Shown here: positions 1 through 13,152 of the stretch, piece after piece | Layout of the letters: each line of letters opens with the position of its first letter | Position numbering within the stretch: the first letter of the stretch is position 1 | From: Ascidia mentula | Lineage: Eukaryota > Chordata > Ascidiacea > Phlebobranchia > Ascidiidae | Direction: 5' to 3' | Assembly: GCA_947561715.1 (NCBI GenBank) | Contig: OX387205.1 | Coordinates: 1,059,001 to 1,123,000 of the forward strand | DNA: 64,000 nucleotides | The notes under the pieces: generated by a model | Seen by the model: the letters and a program-made list of their open reading frames with translations, nothing else | Told to the model about the DNA's origin: nothing | Databases searched by the model: none | Program-made: the position numbers and the translations under genes

Positions 1-2592
1 GTTTGACAAATGTTTCTATTAAAAAAAAAGCTGATCGCTCAAACCTTAAACGCATAGGCGGCTGAGACGCCACAACACTACTAAGGTGTCCAAATTCACA
101 CGCCAGATCAAATCGAACCAAAACCCTTCTTTGCGGGCCGCGGCAGTCGCGCGCGCCACTTGAAGAGAAACCGGCGCTTTTCGCAGCAAGCGTTGCATCG
201 CGTAAAGCAGCGGTAGGCATTGTTCGCCAACAATAACCAGCATTATCTTAATTGCCAGGTTTACTTGTTTTCTAAGAGCGCAAAGGAAGCTGAATTGAAT
301 GGAAAGGTGACAATGGGTTTTTACTGTCTCAAAGTTGCAACATTTTGCCACTTTTACCACTGGTTTTGAGCGGAGACATGCAGGGATTAAATTACCGAAC
401 CAAAATCTCCGTCTGGCGCCGACTTGGGTTTTAAATCGAAAACGTCGCGTTCCACAAAACGCTTTCGAGCAACGTTTTACAAGGAACGGTCCAGTGGTGC
501 AGCAAATCTGTATGTGGTTGTGATAAAATCTACCTTCTTTTATAGATTGTTTTCTGCTTGGGCTGTCATGTAACAAGCTCACAAAGGAAAGTAAATTTGT
601 GATATTGTGTTCATAGTAAATCAAATAAAAACTTCAGAAATTCCCAAGTGAAATTGAACATATTCTGTCATCGGGTCAACAATTTACGCGTATTGTATAT
701 TACAGACTCTCGAATCTTGATGTTGGTATTATTAATATTAGTAAATGCAAGGTTTTCAAACTAAATCCTAGCACACCAAGGATTGGCAAAACAATTACAC
801 AGTTTTCCTTATGCTTTTGTAATTGTGTAAACTGATGATGCCGTTTTAGGCGAAATATATTTTTCTCTAAATAAATCGATCTGAGCTGTCTGAAGATCGC
901 TGTGTTTGGATTTTAATACGTAATTGTGTAGTTTAGAAATAATTCTGAATCCGGTAAGTATTAACAACAGTAAGTCAAAAGAAACAAAATTGCTTAAAGA
1001 CCAATTTAAGGTAATGGTAAAGCAATATTTGGACAGATGACTATCCCACCATTGTGACGACACAAAGAACTAAACGTTCATTTACCATGTTTTCCTTTAT
1101 ACGTCAATGGTTTTGGTCATTCCATTTTTTTGAATATGCCGCATCGCCTTCTTATATCCACGGACAGGAAAGCAGTCCAGAGTTGCTCTTTATTGCCACC
1201 AATGGTCAACATAAGCAGTGGGTTATTGCAGCTTTGTAATTTGGGCTGCGGTTTGCTGCTGAATTGCTGCTGTCAACTCATACTTACACTTTTCCACTTG
1301 TTTATTTATTCTGTGTGGTCAAGTTTAGTAAGCGTAAGCTTACAAATATAAGCATATGCGTCATATGCGTCATCACCAAATGTAACACGCAATCATTAAC
1401 ACAAACAACACTTACCAACAGTAAGGACCTCATTCCAGCATTTGCCCTCGGAAGTTTGGTGTTTGAGGCGGAAACAGAATATTGGCAGCTACACAGTATA
1501 AATTCATACTTTTAGGAAAATACTAATACACCAGGACACAGTCAGGTCGGCATACTTCATCGACATAAGCATGCATAACATACAATTCTGCGCGAATGTT
1601 ATAATTCGGTATGTAGTATTTAAATTTTAATATACAACCAAAAATAACGTTTGGTTGCTTTGTTAAGACCTGACCGTCAACATTCGCACAGATATCTATA
1701 CAGACTTATGTGTGCATAGGGAATGCCCACCTGGCAGTGAGGTGGTTCCTCAGCATTTACCACAATTCTGACAAAATCCAGACATTTCATGAACACCAAT
1801 GATGCGAAACGGCACTTGTTTTTTTCTCGGGATTTCTTCAGTGATTAGTTTCTAGTTGCCTTGAGACCACGTTTGCAAAAATTGTCCGCCAAACAACTGG
1901 AATTTTTTATAAAGGCGCGAAATCACCGCAGCCGCAGGCAGTGTGTGTCCCAATCAGCTCGTATATTGCCTTGTGCATTAATGCTGCCCTGCAAAACAGG
2001 TTGCAGCGTTGCTTGGTTGCATTTTACCAATGTACAGGCTTAATTTGAGGTTTTTGTGTTCTTGTACCATTATTTCTTTGTTCATACGGAACTTTTATTC
2101 AAATACAAACAAACCTAATCCGATAAACCTTCTTGGCCTTTAACGCATTTCAATGTTGGCCTAATTGTTCATACCCAAAGATGAAACAACATAAAATAAC
2201 TTTTTAGTGGATTAAAGCAAAGCGGTGAAATGGCCCAATGTGTTTCTTAATATTTTTTATTCAGTATACTTTGGTCTTGAATTTATCCAGTCTTCAGCAT
2301 TGTTACGTTACGAAATGTAAACCAGGCAGACGCAGGAATGCCTCATTTTGCAACAAATGGTGTTCGTTCTACGAAAGCAAGTTTCAGTGAATATAATTAA
2401 TAGATACGAGAAAAGAAAGTCGGATAAAGCTACGCATTTTTGTTTTATCCGAAAAGTAAGACCCTGTTGCATCTTTACCAACATTTTGACAAGTTTGATT
2501 TGTATATTTGTTCAAATGATTTACAAAAATAAATCAAAAATTTTGTCCAATTTTATAATATTTCTATGCCGTGTTTACCGGGTACCATATAG
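1..2592. other. Upstream intergenic region, no gene seen
   Basis: No stretch here combines an open frame with splice signals or a recognisable protein. The longest open frame (46-624, minus) has a Cys/Arg/Phe-rich, low-plausibility composition and no family resemblance. A 34-bp string at 154-187 recurs in diverged form at 19244-19279, so part of the region is probably old interspersed repeat. Confidence 0.5.
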
Positions 2593-2606
2593 GTTGTCAT
2601 GGCGAT
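2593..2606. promoter_or_regulatory. RFX X-box upstream of ODAD2
   Basis: GTTGTCATGGCGAT fits the RFX-factor X-box (GTTGCCATGGCAAC) at 11 of 14 positions and keeps both half-sites. It lies 86 bp before the ODAD2 start codon. RFX factors drive genes of motile cilia, so the site suits an axonemal docking gene. The position and match are seen directly; binding is inferred. Confidence 0.55.
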
Positions 2607-2691
2607 TGTGCGGTAACTCCACTGAAGAACTTGCAACTTAGTTGTGTGTCGGCGACTTATTATCAAGAAACTTTGCGTTTATATTATCAGC

Positions 2692-5600
2692 ATGGGTGCT
2701 GCGTTGTCGCGTGCAGCACAATGGACGTCTGTTCCAGGCAGCGGGAAGGGGAAATTGGAACTTTCTCCAATGAATGAAAAGCTATTGAACGATATAACTC
2801 AGGTGAGACCGTTACGTGAGCAATAAAAGCCAAATTTGGCAATTATCGTTGGCGTTGTTGTACTTATCTAGTTAACTAATGTGTTACGATGTCAATCGGG
2901 ATATATAGTAGGCTATATTTTGAAGAGAAATACGTATTTTTTAACTAAGTCTATAAATATGCATAATCTTGTGGATATTACTGCATCTTTTGTTTCTTTG
3001 TAACTTTAGTTTTTATGGAGTTAAGTAAAAGATCTTCACCTTATTTTTTAAATTTTGTTTTACTTAACATCAAAGGTATCTGTTTTCAGTTTGTTGAAAG
3101 CTTCTCTGGCAAGCATCCAGAGGAAGGTAAACTTATTTTCAAAGAAGCGTTGTCATGGGAGACTTCTCTGACCTCGGCAGCATTTTCATCTGGGTTTGAC
3201 ATTGGGTAAGCTTCTGCATAAAGTAAAATCTCTTCCTTCTTAAAATCTTGTTGTTTTATTTATTTCACCACCAAATGCAGCTTGTAAGGTTTGATAAATA
3301 GAATATTAGGCCATATGCTAAGCCAGTGAATCTAAAAATACCCGATCAATATGTGACACATGGAAACTCTTGTAGTTCAACACAAGTGACATCTCAAGAC
3401 AAGGATGAAAGTGGTGCACCTTTATCCGAGCTATCAAGTGGAATTCTAAAAATTCGCAACATGGATCAAGCATCATCTGTTTTGAAACTAGCCAAAGAAA
3501 AACGCATTGTTGAAGCCAGGATGTGTTTAGAGGGTAAGTTTGTGGGCATTTAACACTTGTATACTGTATTGTACTAAGGAACTAATATACCAGGGAATAA
3601 TGAAATACACATATAGCTGCAACAGTGTTCAATTACAACAAATCACTCCATAAACAAATGAAAATACCTTTTTTAACACCTTTCAAGCATTCCCAATGTT
3701 TCACTTTTAGCCAATCGAGATCCACTGGTAAAGATTCTCGGTCCAGCATACGCTACTGTGGAAACTGAAGATTCAACAATAATAAGGATGGTTGAAAAGG
3801 TATTGTCTTTTATTGCCATGTTCAGTTCGTTTGTGCTTTATTTAATTTTCATTTAATTTCCATGAGGAATATATCCTATATTAAAAATCAATTTTAAATA
3901 ATTAAAAAAGCTCATATTAAATAAACCCAATTCTAATGTAATATCATTTTAAACCTTTTCATGCTGTGATGAATTTTTTCACATAGTCTAGTTAAAAAGT
4001 GGTCACTATCTTAAAAGCATCAGAAACTTTCTATTAAATAAACCTAATCCAAATGTGATATTTTTTAAAACTTTTTAGAGCAAAACTGACGAGAGTCGGG
4101 AAGCTGCAGTCCAACTTAACTTCTATCTTATCATGCAACAGTTCGATAAAAGACTTTTGGATTCTTGCATGCAGGAAATATCAAAGTAAGTTGGTTTAAA
4201 TTTATAGTTTAAGTACAAAGTGTTAAACTACATGTGTTGCAACACTCAACAATCTGTTGTAATTGGCAATAAGTTGGACAAAATATGTCAAAAAACCTAG
4301 AAATAAATTTCCACCCCTCATTTTACGCAACTGGTTTTGTGTAAATAAAAACATGTACATGTACAGGAGTAGTACAGTTAAAATCTCAATACAACCTTTA
4401 TTAGTTTATTTAGTGAAAACCTTGTTTCATAGGCAAGTGCGTCTGAATCCTGCAGCCATAAATGCTGAAGTTGAATTGTTGAAATCATTCTCTGGTGATG
4501 GACCTAACACTGCTTTGAAAGAAATTGACTTTACTTCACGTAAGATATTTATATTTATGCATTTTAAAACATCCCTAACCACACCAGCAGTGTCGTTACA
4601 TACATATGATTGAGGAGACTGTACATAGGTTTAGAAACTATAAAAGCCAAAGAGTTGACCACAACATGCATTCAGGTATATCAGCTAATGTCTTTTATGC
4701 CATCTTACAAGAAGGGCCGGCAACCAGGGGCTCTGGATGTGTTTTTTATCTACTGTTTGGCTCCAGAAAGATGTAAAGCTTAGTTAGTTAAAAAATGCAA
4801 ATAAATAATCATCAGTAGCTTTTAATGCTATAAGTTTCAACGTGGTACTGAAAAGGGTGACATTTATTTTGGTTCTTCCACTTAAAAGCAGCATAATAAT
4901 CCCTGTCAACTTCCATTTGGCAGCTCTGAATATGTTTAATTTTACTGCAAACAGGTTTTAACTGACTTATTGTATGCTGAAGGTTGCCAACCTCTGTCAT
5001 AGAACCTTGAACAATGCTTCTCCAATGTAAATAAAACAACACTTTGCTTATTTCAGAGGATGTTTTCTCTAATGCATGCCGTGCGTTACCATGGCGACAG
5101 GTGCATGGGGACATTTGTTATGTGCTCGTGAAACCACACGATGGCGACCGGTTCTGTGTCACCGCCAGTACATATGGCTGTTACATTAATGGGGTAAGTG
5201 CATATTGCAATCAATGTTTCTATTTGCTCAATTCCTTTATTTGTAAAATGCCAGTCATAGGCTTTTACCAAACCATCGGTTTAGGGCATTTTTCACTAAG
5301 AAAAGACTGTATTTTGTAGAAATCTGTTTTTTGTGTAGCGTTGTCCCATTTTTTTATGTGGTCTGTTTAAAGTGAGGTAAAAGTGTGTGAATTATTTTTA
5401 CATGAATACTTCACACATAACCTATATTTTACTTTGAATCATCACAAGTCTTTATTGCTTTTCAACCAATTTAAAAGCTTAAGACAAAATACTTGACCTT
5501 GGAACAAATCATTTCAACTTGTTTAAAGGGTTTTGAAGAGGAGACTCAACAAGTTAAGTTTGAGAAGTGCAGTTCAGTGTACAAGGATCTTGTATCACTT

Positions 5601-8600
5601 CTTAGTGAGAAGTCAAACAAGTTTTTAGACAACATTGCCAAGATGGTAAACTATAAGATGTTTCGATAACTTACCAATAAGCATGTGCTTATGTATGATT
5701 TTTGTGACACATAGCATGACAGCACTAGCATATTTAACTACCAATAAGTTTGCATACTCAACTACCAATAAGTTTCCTGGTCCAATCAGCTTAATGAAAG
5801 ACTTGTGATTATGTTACATTCATTTCATTCCCAAAGGGATAAAGAATATTGTGGACAAATATGTAAACATGTTTTTGGAAATCTATTTTACAAAATAACA
5901 ATATTTGAAATATCAAAGTTGGATCTGATGAATTGAAATAGGCATCTTATTAGTTACTACATCTGTAGATAAATCCATATTGTCCCTGGGAAAATGTCCA
6001 ACACTTTGCTACTCTATTTCAGGAGTTTTCAGCCCAAGAGGATTTGGCAAGAGAGGTTGAGAAGGAAGCCACGATAATCTCAGATCAATCGGCAGAGAAT
6101 GAGAAGGAAGAAGTGGCACCAACTGAGAAACAAAACAAAACTTTGAAAGACGGATCAAAGAAAGGTATGTTTCTTGCTGCGCAAAGAGGGCACCACAACA
6201 TGGACAATTAGAAATTTTCTTGGGCCAAATGTTAATGGGTGTAAAAAGTGGTCGCACACAAAAATTCAGGAAAGCGTTCTATCTGGAAAGTATGGGACCA
6301 ATATCAGTAGGGACGCCAAATGGTAAATTCTAGAAAAGAGCTCATACCCCCTGTAAGCCAACACTTGGCGTAAGCAAATAAAAGTTTGTGATTTGAAACG
6401 TCACCTCACCAAAACGACTAGGCAGGTTTGACGGCAATTTTTTGATAAAACTTGCCAAAAATAATTGGGAATTGGAAAACCCAAACTTACTCATAAATAA
6501 AACATTTATGTGGAAGATGTGTGTCTTGAAAACCTTTAAAGGAAAAAAATTTGTGAATTGATTAAGTTTTCACCGTTTGTATCTGTGAATTGAAAATACT
6601 TTAATCTTGCCACTTAGGCCTACAATTTTGAAATGTTTCCGTTGATGTAGTAACATTAGAAAAACACTTTTTTGGGGTATTCGAAAACGTTTTTAAAGAT
6701 CACCACGTGTTTTAGGAAAAGGCGGAAAGGACAAGAAACGCTCCATGCAACCTTCCCTGAAATGGAAAAGTTTGGAAGAAAGCCACAAAACGGAGAAAAG
6801 TATGCAAGAAAAACCCAAGAAAAAACAGCCAACTGCTGCCCAGGTAGCGGCACGGAGGCCCTCCTACTTTAGGTAAACTACTACATAAATATTGAATAAA
6901 AATTCTGCGTTCCATCTTCAGTTGTTGAGGCTTAGTTGCACAAATATTCGAGTATGATTAAGAACAGGTTTTAAATAGTTTTTAATGTAATTTTCAATGT
7001 AAATGCACTCCCAGAAACCCCACAAGTTTAGGTTGTGTTACGATACCACAGTGTATTATCCGGCAGGGTCTGGGTATTGGAAATTGCTCAATATCCGGCC
7101 GGGTCCGGGTTCCCGGATCCGGCGCAACACATCACTAGTTACGACAACCAGTTTGTCAAGTTAGTTGAAATACGGCCATGCTTAAACATTTGAATTCTCA
7201 CTGAAATATTTTGTCATAATGGCGTTTATGATGTCACAAGTAAATGTTTTTGTGATGGTAGTTTAGTTTAAAGTGAAGTTTTAGTGAGAAAGTTGAAACA
7301 GGTTTTTGTGCAGATTAAGTAAAAAATGTCAGATGTCGGCAATTACGATTTTGACGATGCTGAAATCAGGAAAAGTCTTGCTTACCTCAAGCAACTGTAA
7401 GTTATTGTTGAGTCTAGATAATTAGAAATTACAGATCATTTAGTAACTGCTCCAAATAGTCGATACTTAACAGTCCAAAATACAACCTACGGCCTAAAAC
7501 AGCTTTCCAGAACGAAGCCAAAATCTGCAAAGTTTACGCATTTGTCAATTGGCAACGACTGATAGCCAGTATTGTTAAAAATATAATTTATAATCAAAAA
7601 GCAGATTTTTATCATGAAAATCTACACCTGCAATCTATATGTGTGTAACAAACGCACCGAAATCAATGTTCAATTTGTTGATAATTTCGCAGCAAAAGTT
7701 TTTTAGTTGGTTTTAAAAACTTGGTCGCTTTCACTTGTATTTTGCACCGTTTTACAGCCGCAAAACTCCTCTTGATGAAGAGGACATGAGTGAGAGTTCG
7801 GACGAATCAGACGAAGAAGAAGAAATCCAAGATCGACGACAGGATGCAGGATCAGATCTTCCATCGGAATACTGGCAGATCCAGAAGTTGGTAAAATATC
7901 TGAAGGGAGGAAATCAGACTGCCACCATCATTGCTCTCTGCTCCATGAGGGATTTCAATCTGGCACAGGAGACTTGTCAGTTGGCTATCAGGGATGTTGG
8001 AGGTCTGGAAGTCCTCATCAATCTTCTTGACACGGATGAGAATAAGTGCAAGGTATGCACAGGAAGTTCCATTGCCCAAAACTGCAACTGATTTGTTTAG
8101 TAGGAGATCAAACTATTACTTTAAACTTAACTTTTGTGTGCCTGAAAGTAGTTTTCATAAGTGTGTGCTTATCTATTCTTGCTGCCAGGCATAGTAAATT
8201 AATAAGAATTGTTCGTCTGGCACTTAAGTTGCGAAAGTGTTTATTGTAACCAACGTTTCGTCCACCATCCGGCGAGACATCCTTGTTATGTAGCAACCTG
8301 TGTGTTTACATGTTGTGTGTTCCGTTCAAGTTGACTTCATATCCATTGTAAGTTAAGAAAATTAGGTTTAATTTTGCAACACCTTTTCACCCAGTTTTGC
8401 TCACATATTATAGATCGGATCATTGAAAATCTTGAAGGAAATTAGTCGTAACATCCAAATTCGCCGCGCTATAGCCGATCTTGGGGGGTTGCAGACCATG
8501 GTCCGCATCCTTCAGTCTCACAACAAGGAGTTGAAGTGCCTTGCAGCTGAAACAATCGCCAACGTAGCCAAATTCCGTCGTGCAAGGCGAACTGTGAGAC

Positions 8601-11600
8601 AACATGGTGGAATTAAGAAACTTGTGAGTAAATTTCGATAAACTTGTGTGAATTGTGCAGCAGTAATAACTCGGAAATAACTGCTTCTACAAATTAAACT
8701 CACGTAGACTGTTGTAACGCACCCGTTGCTGTTGTAACTGTTATCTATTACACCAAATACAGAACAAAAGTCTTTTCATATTATACCTCTTGTTAATACG
8801 ACCAAAAGTTAAAATATTTTCTGCCAAAAGCAATTTACCTGTTAAGTGACCACCAAACACCAATTACTAGGTGGCGTTGCTTGACTGTGCGGACACGTCG
8901 TCAGAGAGCGCTAAAGATGTGCAGGTTGCCAGATCGGGCGCCTTGGCTTTATGGAGTTGCAGCAAATCCACGAAGAACAAGCACGCGATACGCAAGGCGG
9001 GCGCCATCCCCATGCTGGCTAAACTTCTAAAGTGTGCTTATGAGGAGATGCTGATTCCTGTTGTTGGAACTTTGCAGGAATGCGCCTCCGAGGTCAGTAA
9101 ATAGCGATCGATGGAAGTGTTTATACGAAAAACGCCTTGGTGTTGTTCTATAATCAGCAAAACATTTCATTGTGTTTTCGTTGCTTAGCATCTGTCGTGT
9201 TACTTTTGCATTCGCTTTCGCTTTCGATCAATTTAACATCCACTTTAAACGCTGCATGCCAATGTATAAACAAGGGCATAGAGTGCCCAGGGTTGCGGGT
9301 TCAAACCCCACAGCGGTGCGAGATTTGATGAGGTGAAATTCACTGGGACATAATTACCACACCATGCAGTGCTACCTGTCGCAATCTACTACTTTTACGC
9401 AAGATTAAAACACAAACTTCTTTGCTTCACAGCCGACCTACCGACTTGCAATCCGTACAGAAGGAATGATTGAAGATCTTGTTACGAACTTACGCAGCTC
9501 CAATAGCGAACTGCAGATGCATTGCGCTGCAGCTATATTCAAGGTGGACTTACAGTACCTTTCTCAACCCCTGTAGACGAAACTAACAGTGCATTTATGT
9601 CTAATTGTTACGTACGCCACTTGAAACATGTGTTTAACAAGCTTGTATGTTGTATTTTAGTGTGCTGAGGATGGCGAAACGAGAGATTTGGTTCGACAAT
9701 ACGGCGGCCTGGATCCGCTAGTGTCGCTGTTGCCTCAGTCAGATAACAAAGAACTGCTTGCGGCAGCCACTGGGGCAATATGGAAATGTGCCATCAGCCC
9801 ACAGAATGTGGAAAGGTATGTGTTTTGTCGTTCATGTTAGTTTTGCAAAGCACGTTGTATTTGGTGGACAGCAGCGTTGGCCAAAGTAGGTTCCACAATA
9901 TATGAAAGGTTCCATGAGCTACGTACTACCTAGTTTTTGGAATAATTTGGTAAAAAATGGCAACGACACCTTTGGGTGAAAATCCACACATATTTGTTTT
10001 GTTTTTCGTTTCGGTTTCCGATCAACTTAAATAACATTCCAGACCAAAATAGTTTTGGAAACACTGGGTGCAAATAATTAAAAGCGTTTACACAGTATAG
10101 TTTAGATGTGTAAGATAAATTATCAATATTTTTGTACTACAGGTTCCAGCAACTGAAGGCAATAGAACAGTTAGTCGCATTGTTGAATGACCAACCAGAG
10201 GAAGTACTGGTAAATGTGGTTGGTGCGCTTGGCGAGTGCGCTCAAGAACCAGCGAATCGTCTGGTTATCCGGAAAGCTGGTGGAATCCCATCCTTAGTAC
10301 ATCTGCTAACTGGAACCAACCAAGCTTTGCTTGTTAACGTCACAAAGGCAGTCGGCGCATGCGCAACGGAGCCTGACAACATGGCGTAAGTAAATTGTTT
10401 TTCAAGAAACTATTGCGCGTAATTCTGGTACGAAATGTGTTTGGAATATTGTAAACAACTTATTTATAAATATACGTTTCCTTGGTGCAAACCGTCTATA
10501 TAATTTGTTTAATTTCGTGGTAATTTAGGAGCGTTTTGAACTTTCACTTATTTGAACAGAATTATCGACAAACTGGATGGGGTTCGACTTCTCTGGTCAC
10601 TCTTGAAGAACCAGAACCCTGAAGTCCAGGCGTCGGCGGCGTGGGCAGTCTGTCCTTGCATCGAGAACGCGAAAGACGCGGGAGAGATGGTCAGGTCGTT
10701 CGTGGGGGGCCTGGAGTTAATCGTTTCTCTTCTAAAGTCGGACAACCTTGAAGTTCTGGCGAGCGTGTGCGCCGCTATCGCCAACATTGCCAAGGACGAA
10801 GAGAACTTGGCTGTGATTACGGATCATGGAGTTGTTCCTATGCTGGCCAAGCTGGCAACAACGGTGGGTGAAAAGGAACTTAACATTTGTGTTAATTCAA
10901 TCGTCATCGTGCAGTAAATTATAAACGATTTGGGAAGAAGGAATCGGGCATTTTCCCTTAAAGTAAAAGAAGAAATATAATAGAGCAAAATGAAGATCGA
11001 TGTATGCGATTCTGTTTTGCATTGGTTTAATTAACCACAGTTTATTTTTGGTTGACAATTATCGATTTGTCACGCCATAATGATAACGTTTATCTCGTTG
11101 TATCGTCATAACAAACACGAAAACCTTAATCCAACTTTCCTCTGAAAACGCCTTTATTTCCCCCAGGCTCTTTAAATTATATAATATAATGCATTGTTAC
11201 GTCACAGCCCAACGACAAACTACGACGTCACCTAGCGGAGGCAATTGCTCGATGCTGCACGTGGGGGAATAACCGCGTTTCATTCGGCCGCGAGGGCGCT
11301 GTGGCGCCTCTAGTGGGCTACCTCAAGTCGAATGACCCCCAGGTTCACAGGTCAACCGCGCAGGCGCTCTACCAGCTGTCACGTGATCCCGATAATTGCA
11401 TCACAATGCACGAGAATGGCGTCGTCAAGGTGAGAGATTTGAAACAACCAAACTGACAGTTTCAAGCAGTAATTATTCATCATGCACGAAGCTCTTTGAT
11501 GTCCATTTATACATACAGGAATTAGCCTGTAATTAACTTAGTGGTGACCGACCTGTCTTTACCCGTCGACTTTCCTGAATTGCTAAAAGCGACAGACGAT

Positions 11601-11868
11601 CTGCTTTATACGAGAAAAGAAGAAATGTCAAGTTCACCTAATTGCACCATCTGTCTTATGCGCGTGTTTTATAACCATTGCGCTATTTTCGAGCCCTGCT
11701 TGAGTTGCACCTCATTTCGCACCCTGTGCTTAACCGCACATTTTTTTCCATCAGATGTTATTGAACATGGTGGGATCTTCAGATAACGCGTTGCAAGAAG
11801 CAGCAGCTGGGTGCATTGGAAATATCAGACGCCTCGCACTGGCAAACGAGAAGGCACGATACACTTAA
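2692..11868 (+). CDS. ODAD2: Outer dynein arm-docking complex subunit 2 (ARMC4), 19 exons
   Basis: Encodes about 1060 residues (human ODAD2 has 1044), an armadillo-repeat subunit of the complex that docks outer dynein arms on doublet microtubules of motile cilia. Exons: 2692-2802, 3090-3205, 3310-3533, 3711-3799, 4079-4185, 4433-4539, 5057-5193, 5529-5645, 6023-6164, 6716-6872, 7758-8052, 8414-8623, 8871-9092, 9433-9543, 9661-9815, 10143-10385, 10560-10863, 11208-11429, 11755-11868; all phases join. The N-terminal third carries the family motifs [10 protein letters not shown] and [20 protein letters not shown] Lys-rich then acidic linker (about residues 390-465) precedes [20 protein letters not shown] at about 470, where armadillo repeats begin and run to the conserved ending ANEKARYT. 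The start at 2692 ([11 protein letters not shown]) matches the human N-terminus, and an AG acceptor lies directly before it (ATTATCAG-C-ATG). An X-box lies just upstream. No breaks were seen, so it is read as functional. Confidence 0.96.
7045..7137. mobile_element. Short hAT-like non-autonomous element (MITE), tentative
   Basis: A 93-bp insert in ODAD2 intron 10 has CCGG-rich ends facing each other (CAGTGTATTATCCGG at the left; TAGTGATGTGTTGCGCCGG on the reverse strand at the right). The flanks GTTACGAT (7037-7044) and GTTACGAC (7138-7145) could be an 8-bp target duplication, the size hAT elements make. The left inverted repeat starts 4 bases inside the flank, so the ends are imperfect. Confidence 0.35.
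7326..7396 (+). CDS. ODAD2: Putative alternative first coding exon of ODAD2
   Basis: ATG at 7326 opens 23 codons ([20 protein letters not shown]...) followed by two bases and a strong donor, GTAAGT at 7397. The end phase (2) equals that of exon 10, so it joins exon 11 in frame as [13 protein letters not shown]. An acceptor (TTTTTGTGCAG) ends 14 bases before the ATG. It cannot be an internal cassette: read from exon 10 it would leave in the wrong phase and meet a stop in exon 11. If used, it gives a protein of about 650 residues with the acidic linker and all armadillo repeats but without the N-terminal domain. Not confirmed by homology. Confidence 0.5.
9241..9345 (+). repeat. tRNA-derived SINE-like fragment in ODAD2 intron 13
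   Basis: GCGGGTTCAAACCCCAC at about 9296 matches a Pol III B box (GGTTCAAACCC), with 4 of 5 T-stem pairs possible. No clear A box precedes it and no acceptor stem closes, so it is not a tRNA gene. It is best read as the 3' half of a decayed tRNA-type SINE. Confidence 0.35.
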
Positions 11869-12033
11869 TGACGTCATCATGTGACGTCACCACGTTGTAC
11901 ACTCCAGTATTTGTCATATCTGTGTTGTTTTTATGCGTGTAGAAATTACAAGTACCACCCTTTACGCATGAGTGAGCACAGCCACGTGGTCAAACTTGGT
12001 TAAAGTGACTAAAAGTTGCCAACATTAAAATTA

Positions 12034-12039
12034 AATAAA
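12034..12039 (+). terminator. ODAD2: Candidate poly(A) signal of ODAD2
   Basis: AATAAA about 165 bases after the ODAD2 stop codon, the first canonical hexamer downstream. Confidence 0.5.
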
Positions 12040-12768
12040 AAAACGCCTCACGTCAGGTACCAAACCTACGCCTATAACCGCCGTATAGTTTGAAGGAATC
12101 GCATAGTGGTCCAGGAGCATGTTTAATCCGGTTATAACGATACAGGGTCGCAATTTATCATGTTGAGAAGTAATCTGTTGCTGCAAACTGACGTTTAAAT
12201 TGATGTAAGCTCTTGCAAACAACCATTTTGGACTGTAATTCCTTATGACCTATTTTTATTCAGACACTAATTGGCAGAATGATCTGTTACCACAATTCAC
12301 CAATTGTTTTTCTATTGATTCACAAGCATTGGTAAAATGTTGGTCCGAAAATAATGCTTAAGTACTTGTTGTTTCGGATATAAATAGTTGGCAAATTTCT
12401 CTGGCTGTCACGGCATACCTAAGCTGGAGACCTGGTACGTTAGTCGGGTATTTTTTGTTTGTTGTCGGTCAACTCGCCGAAAACTGTTCCAAGAAAATGA
12501 TCGGCCGGTCGACATACAAGGTTTAAAGGCCAAGCGTGAGATGAACAAATTTCGTACGTTTTTTGCCTTTATTTTGTTATAAAATCGAAATGGTGCATGA
12601 GACGGCCAAAGTAAAACAACGCACTTTCACAAAAAGCACGAGGAAAGTCGGACGCTTTATTTTCCCGACACAAAAACGTGAAACATTTTGATTTAGCCGA
12701 CTCACTTTTATCACAGTATTACAATAGGGAAACGTAACATTACTTATTTGCAATTTCAAAATGTATAC

Positions 12769-12782
12769 GTTGGCATGGCAAC
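12769..12782. promoter_or_regulatory. Orphan RFX X-box 1
   Basis: GTTGGCATGGCAAC differs from the palindromic X-box GTTGCCATGGCAAC at one base. No recognisable gene starts beside it; the ODAD2 3' end is about 0.9 kb to the left. The 20-codon frame that opens inside it (MATYRRLN...) has no known relative. Confidence 0.5.
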
Positions 12783-13138
12783 GTATAGGCGACTTAACAT
12801 TTTAATGTTCAAGAACGCACAGAAACTGACTGTGTAGATAATAGGTGTTGCAAGCTTGCAGTTTGACTGTAAACCGACAAAATGGCGCTGCAGGCATTGA
12901 AGCAACACTCTTGCAGCCAGACGATGCCGCCTCGTTGACACTAGTATTATTAAATTTAACAAACTTTTAAAGGACAAATTTTTGTCACACATCCCACATT
13001 TTGGCTGCAAAGTGAAATAAATTGGTCACAAATATTTGATTGAGTTTGACAAAAAAAAACTGGCGCAGACGCAAGCGAAAATACCTTTTTGAGGCAATAT
13101 TTCCTGCATTCCTAAGTGTCCACAAACAAATTAATGAC

Positions 13139-13152
13139 GTAGCCATGGCAAC
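13139..13152. promoter_or_regulatory. Orphan RFX X-box 2
   Basis: GTAGCCATGGCAAC differs from the ideal X-box at one base and lies 370 bp from orphan X-box 1. The next 250 bp are less AT-rich and hold CRE-like GACGTCA/TGACGT sites (about 13255-13310) and an E-box CACGTG (13359), as in compact promoters. The gene it would serve was not found. Confidence 0.5.

Noticed and set aside
46-624. A 192-codon open frame on the minus strand at the left edge
   Set aside because: Cys/Arg/Phe-rich composition, no domain and no splice context. Chance frame in repeat-like DNA.
5085-5098. GTTACCATGGCGAC, an X-box match
   Set aside because: It lies in ODAD2 exon 7 and encodes PWR of the conserved PWRQ string, so protein constraint explains most of it.
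8240-8295. Minus-strand GGTGGACGAAACGTTGG with GTC nearby, resembling a hammerhead ribozyme as found in Penelope-like elements
   Set aside because: The CUGAUGA core is not present (reads CGGATGG) and no proper stem I or II forms. At most a decayed repeat.
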